Positions 15,025 to 24,691 of a stretch of 64,000 bases of DNA are shown here, in pieces. Position 1 is the first letter of the stretch; every line of letters starts with the position of its first letter. Under the pieces are notes generated by a model. The model was not told where the DNA came from and made no database searches. It saw only the letters and a program-made list of their open reading frames with translations. A program made the position numbers and the translations under genes. Origin of the DNA: Dyadobacter linearis (GTDB taxonomy: Bacteria > Bacteroidota > Bacteroidia > Cytophagales > Spirosomataceae); contig NZ_CAJRAU010000001.1 in assembly GCF_907165045.1 (NCBI RefSeq), forward strand, positions 558,001 to 622,000, read 5' to 3'.

Positions 15025-16287
15025 TCAGCGGCACGATAATTCTTGAAGCAGAGCGACAACACGCTCATCGAGAGTTGGATTGAGATTCGAGAAGAGCCAC
15101 CAGGGATGGATCACTGCACCCGCAGTTACCAGCTTGCGGATGATCGTTAAATGAGCCGGCATAACCCCCTCGTGCGTCGTAGCCCAAAGTGTTTGGTCCA
15201 GTACAGTGCCACCGAATTCATTCCTCGCTTCCAGCGGCGCTTTTCTATCCAGCAATATCTGCACAGTTTCAGAATAGCCGTAATAAGCGGCCCAATGCAG
15301 GGCAGTCCATTGCCTCAGGTCTCTGGCTGCGGGATTCATTCCATTGTCCAGGAAAAACGATACAACCTCAGCCTGGTTGTGCATAGCCGCCCACACAAAA
15401 GCCAGTTCCAGACTCTCGGAAGGCTTTATCGCATACCCGAGCCAGGGAATATGGATCACGCATTTGCCAGCAGCCGCTTTCCGATAGGAGTGAAAAAATC
15501 TGCTTACCAGGTCCGTGGATCCCATTGCGGCTGCTGTAACGATATTGTCGACCCGCGCCCCGCGCCTTACCAATGCTTTGGCCGCATCCGGATAGTGAAA
15601 ACAAATGGCTGTAAGCAAAGGCGAGCAATTGTTATGGATCCCATCTACCGCAGCGCCCCAGTCGGCGAGTTTTTCTACCAAAGCAACCTGCAACCCAGCC
15701 TTTGCCGGGTGCACGCTCGACACGAGCAGGTCCAGGGTAGTACACCATTTTTGTCCATAAACAGAGGCGATTGCATCGGGTTCACTTCCCGATCGGAGCA
15801 GGATATCTGCCAGCTCGGGTGCATTGTCCGGTGTATGCTGCCGGAAAGCTTCGACGCCATTTGCGGCGATATAGTGCAGTAAGGTAGCCGAGTGGCTGCG
15901 CGAGGAGCGTGCTTTTACGATGTCAGGATCTGCTTCTATTATTCGGGTCAAGGCCGCGGGATCGCCCGAAACGATCGCGTCGGCCGCCTTTTCAAATCTG
16001 TATACCGCTGAATTTTCATCCGCCAATCCTATTATATGCTGCGCCAGCAGTTCAAAATTCTCAAATCCGTATTCCCGGGCCAGGATAATTTTTGCGTCGA
16101 CAATCGAGAAGTTAGTCGCAGGATTGTTCAGTTCTGCTATTTTTCCGGGATCGGGATGGTATTTGAGTAGGTGTTGAACCGACTCTTCTTCTATCGACCG
16201 GCAGGCTTCAAGCAGCTTTTGTGCCTTTTTCTCATAGAAATCCAAGGTAGCGTCGGAAACCAGAGGTAACACGTCGGTGGTATTCAT
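15025..16287 (-). CDS. Ankyrin-repeat protein
   Basis: 420 residues, no signal peptide. The C-terminal half has ankyrin repeats with the usual TALHWAAYYGYSETVQILLDRKAPLEARNE and LAFVWAAMHNQAEVVSFFLDNGMNPAARD patterns; weaker ones precede (TLLHYIAANGVEAF, LLTAICFHYPDAAKALVRRGA). The N-terminal 110 residues are helical and contain a short segment (REYGFENFELLAQHI) typical of the linker seen in bacterial ankyrin proteins. It should act by binding another protein; the partner is unknown. Single gene. Confidence 0.88.
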   Translation of the reverse strand: MNTTDVLPLVSDATLDFYEKKAQKLLEACRSIEEESVQHLLKYHPDPGKIAELNNPATNFSIVDAKIILAREYGFENFELLAQHIIGLADENSAVYRFEKAADAIVSGDPAALTRIIEADPDIVKARSSRSHSATLLHYIAANGVEAFRQHTPDNAPELADILLRSGSEPDAIASVYGQKWCTTLDLLVSSVHPAKAGLQVALVEKLADWGAAVDGIHNNCSPLLTAICFHYPDAAKALVRRGARVDNIVTAAAMGSTDLVSRFFHSYRKAAAGKCVIHIPWLGYAIKPSESLELAFVWAAMHNQAEVVSFFLDNGMNPAARDLRQWTALHWAAYYGYSETVQILLDRKAPLEARNEFGGTVLDQTLWATTHEGVMPAHLTIIRKLVTAGAVIHPWWLFSNLNPTLDERVVALLQELSCR

Positions 16288-16422
16288 ATGTATTGCAGAA
16301 GGTGAAGGTGCGCCGGTTAAGACGCACCCGTATGGAGCAGAAATTACGAACCTACCTCCATTTTGACAATAACAATGACCAGAAAATCCACGAACCGACG
16401 GGGCATTTTTCCCACAAACTTA

Positions 16423-18051
16423 TTATTCGGTATAGCCTTTGAACCAGCGATACCCATACGCTTCCAAAGTGATCGTGTGCCTGCCTCGCTCGTCGAGTTT
16501 ACTTTCAATATTGTTGTTGAGATCGATAAGCCTTGCAGCCCCCGCCTGCTTTTCAGGTACGACCAGTTCCAGCGACGTTTCCTTGAAATTATGCCAGATC
16601 AGCAGGATCTTGTTCCGCCAGGTATATTTCATACCCAATATTTCGGTAAAGCCGGTATCCATGATCTCCCATTCGCCATATCCGATCTCAGGACACTCTT
16701 TTCGAAGACGGATCAAAGTCGTCATCCAGTTTAGCAGCGAGCCCGGATCACGCCGCTGGTTTTCGACATTCGTATGTTCGTAAGCATAGTAACCTTCTGA
16801 GATAACGGGGTTTATTATTTCTTTTGATTTCGAGAAGCCCCCATTCTCGTCTCCTGTCCATTGCATCGGCGTTCGTACAGCCTCTCTTTCAGGAAGTGTG
16901 AGATCTTCGCCCATGCCGATTTCGTCTCCATATCGGATCACAGGGGTGCCCGGCAATGAGAACATCAGGCTGTAAGCGAGTTCAGTCTGCAGCCTGTTCC
17001 CAAGCATCGGTGAAAGTCGCCGCCTGATCCCACGGTGGTACAATTGCATATCTTCCTCAGGCCCAAACCTTTCAAAAACTTTCTCGCGCTCTTCTTCTGT
17101 GAGTCGACCCAGATCGAGTTCGTCGTGATTTCGCAGAAAATGGGCCCACTGGCTGTTTTTTGGAATGTCCTTGGTTTGCTCCAAAGCCTTGATCAGGGGC
17201 CGGGTATCATTGGTTGCGAGTGCGTAAAAAATATATTGATTGACAAAAAAATTGAACATCAGGTGGATACCGTCGCCCTCCTTGCCAAAATACTCTTTAC
17301 TTTCTTCCGGTAATACATTCGCTTCGCCGAGCAAAACCGCATCGCCTCTTCTCCATTGCAAAAACTTGCGCATATCTTTCAGATACTCGAAGTGCATTGG
17401 CGGTTTTTCGACGCCGGGCGCGGGCGATTCGAGGATAAATGGTACCGCATCTACCCGGAAACCGGCAATCCCGAGTTCGAGCCAATAGCCCATGATCCGG
17501 GCGATTTCCTCCCTCACTTCCGGATTATCAGTGTTGAGATCGGGCTGGAATTCGTAAAATCTGTGAAAATAATAGGATTTCGTTTTCTTCTCCATCGTCC
17601 AGGTCGCCTTTTGGACGCCTGGGAAAACCATTCCTTTATTCCAGTCTTTCGGCCGCTTGTCCGACCAGATATACCAGTGCCTTTTCGGATTATCTTTGGA
17701 AGAACGCGCTTCCTGAAACCAACGGTGCTGATCAGAAGTGTGGTTTACAACCAGGTCAATAATCACCTTGATTCCCAGTTTGCGGGCTTTGTGAATGAAC
17801 TCCACAAAATCGCCGCTGGATCCGTGCCGCGGGTCGACGCCGTAGAAGTCACTGATATCGTAACCATTGTCGCGGTTGGGAGTGGGTTGAAATGGCGCGA
17901 GCCAGATCGTGTCCAGCCCGAGCGCGTGTAAGTAATCTAATCGCCGGCAAAGCCCCTCAAAATCTCCGGTCCCGTCGTTGTTACCGTCCATGAAGGTTTC
18001 CAGGTCCAGACTATATATTACTGCATTTTTATACCAAAGGTCTTCGATCAT
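16423..18051 (-). CDS. GH13 alpha-amylase family enzyme, trehalose synthase-like
   Basis: 542 residues, no signal peptide, so cytoplasmic. Family GH13 barrel with the four signature regions: DLVVNHTSDQHRWF, GFRVDAVPF (nucleophile D201), GEANV (acid/base E243) and RNHDELDLG (D310). The start LWYKNAVIYSLDLETFMDGNNDGTGDFEG and the motif SWLAPFQ-like region, plus the short C-terminal beta domain, match the trehalose synthase/oligo-1,6-glucosidase-like group, here without the maltokinase fusion. Either maltose-trehalose interconversion or alpha-glucoside hydrolysis is possible; the sequence alone does not decide. No neighbour gives a pathway. Confidence 0.9.
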   Translation of the reverse strand: MIEDLWYKNAVIYSLDLETFMDGNNDGTGDFEGLCRRLDYLHALGLDTIWLAPFQPTPNRDNGYDISDFYGVDPRHGSSGDFVEFIHKARKLGIKVIIDLVVNHTSDQHRWFQEARSSKDNPKRHWYIWSDKRPKDWNKGMVFPGVQKATWTMEKKTKSYYFHRFYEFQPDLNTDNPEVREEIARIMGYWLELGIAGFRVDAVPFILESPAPGVEKPPMHFEYLKDMRKFLQWRRGDAVLLGEANVLPEESKEYFGKEGDGIHLMFNFFVNQYIFYALATNDTRPLIKALEQTKDIPKNSQWAHFLRNHDELDLGRLTEEEREKVFERFGPEEDMQLYHRGIRRRLSPMLGNRLQTELAYSLMFSLPGTPVIRYGDEIGMGEDLTLPEREAVRTPMQWTGDENGGFSKSKEIINPVISEGYYAYEHTNVENQRRDPGSLLNWMTTLIRLRKECPEIGYGEWEIMDTGFTEILGMKYTWRNKILLIWHNFKETSLELVVPEKQAGAARLIDLNNNIESKLDERGRHTITLEAYGYRWFKGYTE

Positions 18052-18123
18052 TTTGCTATCGTTTTTTCAGTGGTTCTAAAAAAGCAGTGCCATTAAATGC
18101 ATTTTTTCGATGCAATGCGCGAT

Positions 18124-18378
18124 TCAGCCGATATCCAGGTGCACCCACTCAGCAATATCGGCGCTGTTATGCGTCACGATTTCAGGACTGTATATTTCGA
18201 TAAACAACTGATTTTCCTGATCAAATTCGCCTTCACGCCATTCTTCTTCGTCACCGCGCCTGAACTTGACCTGTGCACCGTTTTCGGGTAATTCTGTATG
18301 TTTTTCCATAAAAAAGCTGGCAAATGCGGAACAACCGTCCCGCTCTGCCAGCTTCCCTACAAAATCTTGCCGGATCAC
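18124..18378 (-). CDS. Small acidic hypothetical protein
   Basis: 84 residues from a GTG that overlaps the stop of the DUF2723 gene by one base and follows AGGA; an ATG at 18309 would give 61 residues and is the more protein-like start of the core (VKFRRGDEEEWREGEFDQENQLFIEIYSPEIV). Soluble, with alternating strands as in a small beta-barrel. Not recognised. The close junction suggests co-translation with the large membrane protein. Confidence 0.55.
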   Translation of the reverse strand: MIRQDFVGKLAERDGCSAFASFFMEKHTELPENGAQVKFRRGDEEEWREGEFDQENQLFIEIYSPEIVTHNSADIAEWVHLDIG

Positions 18379-21347
18379 TATTCCTGACTATACATATTGA
18401 ATGCAAGCAAATGTTTTTTAAATATCGCCTCATATTGTGCGGCTTCCGGCTCCTGCTTCGCACGCTTGCATTCCTGAACGATCGTTTGCAGAATGAACAG
18501 GTCTACATTCACATCCCGATTTCGCTGACCATCCTTTTTCTTAACCCAGGTAAGATTATCGTCCGATCTCACTGCCATGATCCGCGCAGAATCAAGCGCT
18601 TTCTTATTCTCTCCCACATCAAACAAGGCACCTACAAAACCGACCGATACCTGATCAAACGGAATGGTATCGTCGGGCATCACGGCCATCGCCTTGTCGA
18701 TCACCTGTCGGGCTTTATCCACGCGCTTTTCGGCGATCAGCTGCTGGGCAAGGCGCAAAAAGGATAGGCGGGCCGTGACCACGGGCGAGCCGCGGTAGGT
18801 ATCGTCGTAATACACTTCGGGATTATTCATTTCCCGCCAGAAGGTTTTTTTCATTAAATTTTCAAACATAATATCTGAATTCACGTAGCCATCGTCCGCG
18901 CCAGGCACGCGCACGGGCAGCAGGCGGAAAGCATAACCTTCCATTTGTAAGTGCTCCTGTAAACCCAGATTCTGGGAAGATCCCATCGTAGAGGAGAAAT
19001 ACACGGGCCTTTTCCAATTGTTGCTAGCGATGATATCCAATATCACCAGGTCTCCTTTCAGTAAGTCCTTATTCCCGATCTTCCAGCTCATCGATTCGCT
19101 CAATAAGGGGTTCAGCTCCTCCTTAATAATGTTCATCGCCTTAACCTCGGCCACATTTACCGGCAAAAACAGATTTGATGAAGGCAGAATGGAAGTAACA
19201 TCCCCACTGGTAAGCGGCACCTGGATCGCCTTGTTATCCTGCTGCACCAGTTCCAGGTATTCTTTCAGGTTAATACCATTTTTGACTGACGGTATTTCGT
19301 AAAACGGGATATACTCATTTTTACCCTTCGCATACGCATTACTATCCAGCGAAAGCGGCAATGCATCGGATTTGTTTATTTTCCGTTTTAACTGACTGAT
19401 ATACCAGTCGCTGCTCAGGAATGTCTGCACACAAACACGCACATCGGTTCTGAAACCCTCCACTTCCTGCACGTACCAAAGCGGGAATGTATCGTTATCT
19501 CCGCCCGTAAAAAGGATCGCATTCGGGGCGCAGGAGTTGAGCAGGTTCCGGGCGAAATCGACGGAATGATAGCGGTTGCTCCGGTCGTGGTCATCCCAGC
19601 CTTTGCCAACCAGGATCAACGGGACTGACAGGCTTGCTGCCACGGCAATTCCCGCCCGCGCCACATTGTTTTTGATCAGTTGCGCCAGCAAGCCAGCGAT
19701 GGCCAGCACGCCCACGCCGATCCACATACAGAAAATATAAAACGACCCCACATATATATAGTCCCTTTCGCGCGGCTCGGTGGGTGGCGAATTGAGGTAA
19801 ATAACAAGCGCGACACCGGTAAGCGCAAACAAAAAACCCAGCACGAGCAGATCCTTGCGGCTGCGGTAGTACATATATAGTAGCCCCGAAATCCCCAATA
19901 AGAAAGGTAGCATCAAAAAGTTGTTGTGTCCCCTGTTGCTCAGGATCGACTGCGGATACGACGATGCATTCCAGGGCAGCAAAGTGCCTGCTCCTTCGTG
20001 GTCACTTTCGCGGCCAACGAAATTCCAGAGAAAATAACGCCAGTACATGTGTCCGAGCTGGTGAGAGAACAAATAGGAGATATTGTGCTGCAGCGTTGGT
20101 TTTTCGCCTTCTGCAAGTCCCGTCATTTGCTTGTAAAGTTCAGGGTGGCCAGGCAGGGAACTGTACATTCTGGGCAGTATCATTTTACTTCCTGGCTCGT
20201 ATTCATAAATCGGGCGGTAGTCGGTCACCACATATTTACCGTCCTTTTTTGTGTAAACGGGCTCTCCCCTTTTCTGGTTGATCGCATTGGAAACAAACGA
20301 AGGGCCGTACAGCAGCGGCCTGCTTTCATACTGTTCCCTTTTCAGATAGGAGACAAAACGTAGTACATTACTCGGATCATTTTCATTAATAGGCGGATTG
20401 TACCCCGACCGCACCAGCACCAGCATATAGGAAGAATACCCAACCAATACGAATGCGAGGGACAAAAGCGCCGTATTGAGGAGCACTTTTTCGCTTTTAT
20501 GCGAATACCTGGTCCCCCATGCCAGCGAGCCGATAAATAGGATTACAAAAAATGCGATACCCACATTATAAGGCGTACCAAGCGTATTGACAAAGAAAAT
20601 CTCAAACTTACCCGCCAGCTCCGGCAGCCCCGGGATAATGCCCGCATTGATAATACCTAATATTAAAAGCCCTGTCAGAAAGGCAATTGTACCGCCGAGC
20701 ATACCGGGGTTGGGATATTTTTTGAAATAATAAACAAGTGCGAGCGCCGGGATAGTAACGAGGTTGAGCAAATGCACGCCGATAGACAACCCGACGAGGT
20801 AGGCGGTAAAGATCATCCACCGGTTTTCGGTAGCGGGATCTTCTGTCCGTTCCCACTGAAATACGGCCCAGATCACGATTGCGGTAAAAAAGGAGGACAT
20901 TCCGTACACCTCCGCCTCAACTGCCGAAAACCAGAATGAGTCGGACCAGGCGTAGGCCAGCGCGCCGGTTACCCCTGATCCCAGTACCAGAACCGTTTCA
21001 GACACGCCCAGCTCCTGTTCCTTCTTGCCTACCAGTTTTACAGTCAGCAATACGATGGTTTTAAACAAAAAGAAAACAGTGAATGCGCTGCTCAATACCG
21101 CGACCATATTGACCCAATAGGCAACTTTGGTAAGATCCCCGAATGCAAGCAGAGAGAAAATACGGCCGACCAAAAGAAAAAACGGCGCGCCCGGCGGGTG
21201 CGGGACCTGCAATTTAAATGCACAGGCTATGAATTCGCCACAGTCCCAGAAGCTGGCTGTGCGCTCCATCGTCATTACATAGGTGATCAGCGCGAGCAAG
21301 AACACGCTCCAACTGGTTACCAGGTTGAGTTTGCGGAAAGATGTCAT
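18378..21347 (-). CDS. Large multi-pass membrane protein, DUF2723 (TMEM260-like) family
   Basis: 989 residues. The N-terminal DUF2723 signature is clear: ALITYVMTMERTASFWDCGEFIACAFKLQVPHPPGAPFFLLVGRIFSLLAFG, where the WDCGEF and HPPGAP motifs (W34, D35 and E38) correspond to the catalytic loop of GT-C glycosyltransferases. About ten or more membrane segments fill residues 10-570, followed by a periplasmic part of about 400 residues with helical repeats near the end. Bacteroidota members are thought to be protein O-mannosyltransferase-like enzymes. Probable role: glycosylation at the outer face of the inner membrane. Next gene starts at its stop codon. Confidence 0.92.
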   Translation of the reverse strand: MTSFRKLNLVTSWSVFLLALITYVMTMERTASFWDCGEFIACAFKLQVPHPPGAPFFLLVGRIFSLLAFGDLTKVAYWVNMVAVLSSAFTVFFLFKTIVLLTVKLVGKKEQELGVSETVLVLGSGVTGALAYAWSDSFWFSAVEAEVYGMSSFFTAIVIWAVFQWERTEDPATENRWMIFTAYLVGLSIGVHLLNLVTIPALALVYYFKKYPNPGMLGGTIAFLTGLLILGIINAGIIPGLPELAGKFEIFFVNTLGTPYNVGIAFFVILFIGSLAWGTRYSHKSEKVLLNTALLSLAFVLVGYSSYMLVLVRSGYNPPINENDPSNVLRFVSYLKREQYESRPLLYGPSFVSNAINQKRGEPVYTKKDGKYVVTDYRPIYEYEPGSKMILPRMYSSLPGHPELYKQMTGLAEGEKPTLQHNISYLFSHQLGHMYWRYFLWNFVGRESDHEGAGTLLPWNASSYPQSILSNRGHNNFLMLPFLLGISGLLYMYYRSRKDLLVLGFLFALTGVALVIYLNSPPTEPRERDYIYVGSFYIFCMWIGVGVLAIAGLLAQLIKNNVARAGIAVAASLSVPLILVGKGWDDHDRSNRYHSVDFARNLLNSCAPNAILFTGGDNDTFPLWYVQEVEGFRTDVRVCVQTFLSSDWYISQLKRKINKSDALPLSLDSNAYAKGKNEYIPFYEIPSVKNGINLKEYLELVQQDNKAIQVPLTSGDVTSILPSSNLFLPVNVAEVKAMNIIKEELNPLLSESMSWKIGNKDLLKGDLVILDIIASNNWKRPVYFSSTMGSSQNLGLQEHLQMEGYAFRLLPVRVPGADDGYVNSDIMFENLMKKTFWREMNNPEVYYDDTYRGSPVVTARLSFLRLAQQLIAEKRVDKARQVIDKAMAVMPDDTIPFDQVSVGFVGALFDVGENKKALDSARIMAVRSDDNLTWVKKKDGQRNRDVNVDLFILQTIVQECKRAKQEPEAAQYEAIFKKHLLAFNMYSQE

Positions 21348-21479
21348 AATGAACAGTTTTGGATCAAGGTCAGACGAGATCCAAAACTATTCAATGGCTT
21401 CGGGGAAGCTGTCGGCGGGAATCTTAAAAAAAGTTAACCGGCGGCGCAAACAGGTGTTCTTTAACTTTCTTTAACAACA

Positions 21480-21498
21480 CCGGTCCATCCCGGACCGA
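21480..21498 (-). terminator. Possible weak terminator after the two-component operon
   Basis: CGGTCC (21481-21486) and GGACCG (21492-21497) form a six-pair stem with a five-base loop; on the minus strand it is followed by TGTTGTTAAAG, a poor U tract. It lies 21 bases after the stop of the 43-residue membrane protein. Confidence 0.4.
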
Positions 21499-21518
21499 AG
21501 CGCCGGAAACTGCGTGAC

Positions 21519-21650
21519 TTATCTGCTGACAATGTAATGGATACTATAAATGATAGAAGTCCATAGAATCGATCCGGCAATGACGGTGAAGATTACCGCG
21601 CCGACGATAGAAAAATCCTTTGCGTTAGAGTGGGTTATCAAGGTTCTCAT
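21519..21650 (-). CDS. Small single-pass membrane protein coupled to the response regulator
   Basis: 43 residues (ATG read from 21650, TAA at 21519). The sequence MRTLITHSNAKDFSIVG leads into one hydrophobic helix (about residues 14-41, AVIFTVIAGSILWTSIIYSI) with a short polar C-end. The ATG overlaps the TGA of the response regulator as ATGA, which is a translational-coupling junction, so it is likely a real gene. Short proteins of this type often bind a sensor kinase or other membrane partner; here the kinase is in the same operon. Not recognised by name. Confidence 0.65.
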   Translation of the reverse strand: MRTLITHSNAKDFSIVGAVIFTVIAGSILWTSIIYSIHYIVSR

Positions 21651-22297
21651 CTCGGTAATAGCTGCTTTTTATATATTTCTACCTTTTTGAATAATTCGAG
21701 AATGTTGTTGACTTCGAGCTTGTCGAAGATTCTTGCTTTATAGGTACTTACTGTGCTTTCCTTGATATTAAGCTCGGTCGCAATGTCTTTGGTCCACTTC
21801 CCGATCAGCAGCATATCCATGATTTCGAGCTCCCTGTTGGATAAAGTTTCAACCGGGCTTTGCTTACTGTCTTTCTCCAGCAAGCTGTTACTGACAAGCT
21901 GATGCTGGATCACGTTGCTGATATACGTTCCGCCTCCGAGAACAGATGTGATCGCCTTTTCTAATTCTTCATTGGAAGCATCCTTCGGCAAATAGCCGTT
22001 TGCTCCTGCCTTAAAATAATGCAAGGCGTACAATTCTTCATCCTGAGATGAAAACACTAAAACCTTTACGCGCGACTGAATATCCTTGATCTTGCCGATC
22101 ATATCGAACCCTTCGCCTCCCGGAATTTTTATATCCAATATGACCAGATCAAAAAATCGGGTCTGCAATTGTTTTAGCGTTTCATTGAAAGTAGCGGCCT
22201 CTACAATCGTGACATTCGAAATAAAATCCTCGATCAGCAACCGCACGCCCATTCTGACAATCGAATGATCCTCAACTAGTAAAACTGTTTTCATCAA
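21647..22297 (-). CDS. LuxR/NarL-type response regulator
   Basis: 216 residues. Receiver domain with the phosphate-accepting D55 in FFDLVILDIKIPGGEGF, acidic D10 and the conserved lysine in YLPKDASNEEL. C-terminal LuxR helix-turn-helix: LSNRELEIMDMLLIGKWTKDIATELNIKESTVSTYKARIFDKLEVNN. It would bind DNA when phosphorylated by the neighbouring histidine kinase, 65 bases upstream. Its stop overlaps the start of the small membrane protein gene. Confidence 0.95.
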   Translation of the reverse strand: MMKTVLLVEDHSIVRMGVRLLIEDFISNVTIVEAATFNETLKQLQTRFFDLVILDIKIPGGEGFDMIGKIKDIQSRVKVLVFSSQDEELYALHYFKAGANGYLPKDASNEELEKAITSVLGGGTYISNVIQHQLVSNSLLEKDSKQSPVETLSNRELEIMDMLLIGKWTKDIATELNIKESTVSTYKARIFDKLEVNNILELFKKVEIYKKQLLPR

Positions 22298-22362
22298 TAA
22301 TATCTTTCATATTAACTCAGTTTTAAAGTTAATGGAATGCTACGAATTCTGTTTGTAGAAAA

Positions 22363-23688
22363 TTAGCTACCTGGATTATTTTTGGAAAAAATGATATGTA
22401 TCGCTGTGCCCCTGGGTTCAAACGGGACCGCCAGTAGTTTGACCCTGATCAGTGTGCTGATTTCCTTGACGATCAGCAACCCCATTCCGAAGCTTTGCGG
22501 ATTATCATCAGGCCCCGGAACCTTCGCCTGGCTGTTGATCCAGTTCCTGATCTCCGGGTTCATTCCCTGCCCGTCGTCACATACGATCAGGTGCAGCTCA
22601 TTGCGATGATCTTCGACTTTTACAATAATATTCCCGTGCGACGTAACCTTGTTTGCATTGTCGATCAGGTTATGCAATATGATACCGACAAGCTGTAAGT
22701 TACTTTTCACGATCACACCCGGGCTCACTTCGTTGACCAGCGTATTGGACTGGTTGACAGCCTGCGCGGAAAAGATCTCGAATTTCTGCGCAACCAGTTC
22801 ATTCAGATCCATATATGAGAAAGTGATCCCGGTATTCTTGTACCTGAACTCGGTATATTCGAGAAGATTTTTCATGAAATTATACAGCCTGTAACTCGAC
22901 TGGCTGATCGCCCGGACCGTAGGCAGGTCGGGATAGCTTGTTGCCAGCCGCCCGGTTGTGATCATTAAAAAGCGCAGCGGGCTTTTGATATCATGCGAAA
23001 TACTGGCCAGTAAATGCATTTGATGGATCATTTCCTCCTTTTGCTTTTGCTGTAAATCCTGCTGCAACCCAAGGTTTGCCGTCAGCTCCACGGTTCGCGC
23101 ATCAAGCGTACGGATGGTTTCATTAAATGAACTGAAAAAGTAATAATGGATCAGGATGAGGAAGATCAGGTCATTAATAAGCAGCAGACCAACCGCAATT
23201 TTGACCGACCCGGCCGCGCCCAGTGGAATTGAAGAACCGACTGTGTGACCGGTGAGCAAAAAGGTTAAGAATGCCAGCAACACAATGAAAGAATAGATGA
23301 CGCCCCATCGGCTCCCAAGTCCATAAAAAGCGCAAACGATCAGGATTACAGCATATTGCAGCGTAACAAGGCTGATAAAATTGTCGACCAGGAGCAAATT
23401 CCCCCAGATGATCAACATGAATATCATCACGGCCGTATGAATAGCCTTTTTCCATGGCAGCCCCATTGAAAGCGCCACATAAAACAGAATAGAAGTAACG
23501 AGAAGCCCCGCGACGCGGATTGTTTGCTGTGAATAGTCACCAGAGAGATAAAATACCAGTAATATCGCCATCGAAAGTATTCTCAGATGAAGAATATAAG
23601 CCAGTACTTTTATACGAAGACGGTTTAGTGTGTTTGTTTCAGTCGCCAGTTGCTTTCGGACCGGCCATTCTAAAAATGCTAAACTCAT
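22363..23688 (-). CDS. Membrane sensor histidine kinase
   Basis: 441 residues from the ATG at 23688 (MSLAFLEWPVRK); a longer reading adds 20 weak residues. The N-terminal half has about six membrane helices (starting ILHLRILSMAILLVFYL and ending LIFLILIHYYFF), as in 7TM-like or MASE-type sensor parts with no large periplasmic domain. A coiled-coil linker (TANLGLQQDLQQKQKEEMIHQM) leads to the HisKA H box SISHDIKSPLRFL (H232) and the ATPase domain (N box IILHNLIDNANKVTSHG, G1 box CDDGQGM, G2 box SFGMGLLIVKEI). The signal is probably within or near the membrane. Cognate regulator follows directly. Confidence 0.92.
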   Translation of the reverse strand: MSLAFLEWPVRKQLATETNTLNRLRIKVLAYILHLRILSMAILLVFYLSGDYSQQTIRVAGLLVTSILFYVALSMGLPWKKAIHTAVMIFMLIIWGNLLLVDNFISLVTLQYAVILIVCAFYGLGSRWGVIYSFIVLLAFLTFLLTGHTVGSSIPLGAAGSVKIAVGLLLINDLIFLILIHYYFFSSFNETIRTLDARTVELTANLGLQQDLQQKQKEEMIHQMHLLASISHDIKSPLRFLMITTGRLATSYPDLPTVRAISQSSYRLYNFMKNLLEYTEFRYKNTGITFSYMDLNELVAQKFEIFSAQAVNQSNTLVNEVSPGVIVKSNLQLVGIILHNLIDNANKVTSHGNIIVKVEDHRNELHLIVCDDGQGMNPEIRNWINSQAKVPGPDDNPQSFGMGLLIVKEISTLIRVKLLAVPFEPRGTAIHIIFSKNNPGS

Positions 23689-24084
23689 GCGCGGGGTTTT
23701 ATGTGATCGCACTGTTGTACCCTTATGCCTATACGGAAGACAATGCATAAGGTACAGAAATAGGCTGACTGATGTTAAATCGATATAACGTCAATTTGAA
23801 TTCATATCAATACGCTTTGTCAGCTAAATCTACTTGCCCGACACACGTTGATAACTGACAAGCGCACTCGATGTCAAGAAACGAAACTATCAGAAATATA
23901 AAAAACGAAACATGAATTGTAGAGAAATTACTACAAGATAAAAAAGGGTGACCGACACCGAAAAATGAACGGGTGTCGTATAATTGTGACTAATTATTGG
24001 TCTTAATTAAGAAATCGTCATTCAAACGACTATAATCTGATCCGGGGCCGAATCGAAATTTGTTATAAACGTTGAGTATATCTT

Positions 24085-24113
24085 ACACCTTCCGGTAGCT
24101 ACCGCGAAGGTGT
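24085..24113. other. Nested hairpin in an otherwise empty 23689-24232 gap
   Basis: ACACCTTC (24085-24092) and GAAGGTGT (24106-24113) flank the perfect palindrome CGGTAGCTACCG (24093-24104), giving a long hairpin with one bulged base. On the plus strand TTTTGTT follows, but no plus-strand gene ends here; on the minus strand it lies 120 bases after the small gene at 24233. No other feature is seen in the gap. Confidence 0.5.
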
Positions 24114-24232
24114 TTTGTTATATAGCGTTGAATCACAGATATAAAAATGAGGAACGAGAGCGGATAGTGTTGCGCCAGGTTGAGCGCGGTATTAATTTTT
24201 CGAAGAGACGCTTGGCAGACAGGGCAATGCTA

Positions 24233-24445
24233 TTAAACTGTTTTGTCAGGATTTTCCCGCTGCATTTTTTTCGCTTTTTTCACTTCGCCCGGCGTAAATT
24301 CTCCATTGATCCACCTTACGAAATTTTTTGATTGAACCTGATATACCTGAGCTGACAAAGGTTTCAGATCCGATTTCTCAATTTCTAACAGATAGTCCGC
24401 GAGGAGTCTCTTAATTTCTTCCAAATACTTACTCTGTGTTTTCAT
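24233..24445 (-). CDS. Small hypothetical protein
   Basis: 70 residues, basic, helical: a first helix (SKYLEEIKRLLADYLLEIEKSDL) and a second part with KNFVRWINGEFTPGEVKKAKKM. The pattern resembles N-terminal helix bundles of integrase-like or DNA-binding proteins but is too short to assign. Not recognised. Alone between two operons. Confidence 0.45.
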   Translation of the reverse strand: MKTQSKYLEEIKRLLADYLLEIEKSDLKPLSAQVYQVQSKNFVRWINGEFTPGEVKKAKKMQRENPDKTV

Positions 24446-24630
24446 GCTGAATTATTATGGGGTTTACTGACAAAAAGAATTTTTCCAATGCGGAAGTTGG
24501 CATTTCAGTGATCCAACCAGCTGCAATTATAATTTATTCGTTTTATTCAGTTTTGCTTTTTGTGGTGACCTCGGCAAAATCAAGGGTTAAGCCGGCGGTT
24601 CATGGGGCGGTTTGCACACCCCATATCAAC

Positions 24631-24669
24631 AAAAAGCGGTACCGCCAGCGCAAAGCCCGGCAGTACCGC
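24631..24669 (-). terminator. Intrinsic terminator of the sigma-factor operon
   Basis: GCGGTACCGCC (24636-24646) pairs with GGCAGTACCGC (24659-24669) as an 11-pair stem with one wobble pair; on the minus strand the stem is followed by TTTTTGTTG. It lies 22 bases after the last gene of the operon. Confidence 0.88.
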
Positions 24670-24691
24670 AAATTTCTGGCTAATAGTATGG

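Noticed and set aside
15151-15882. Long plus-strand open frame opposite the ankyrin gene
   Set aside because: Shadow of the minus-strand ankyrin gene, which has clear repeats.
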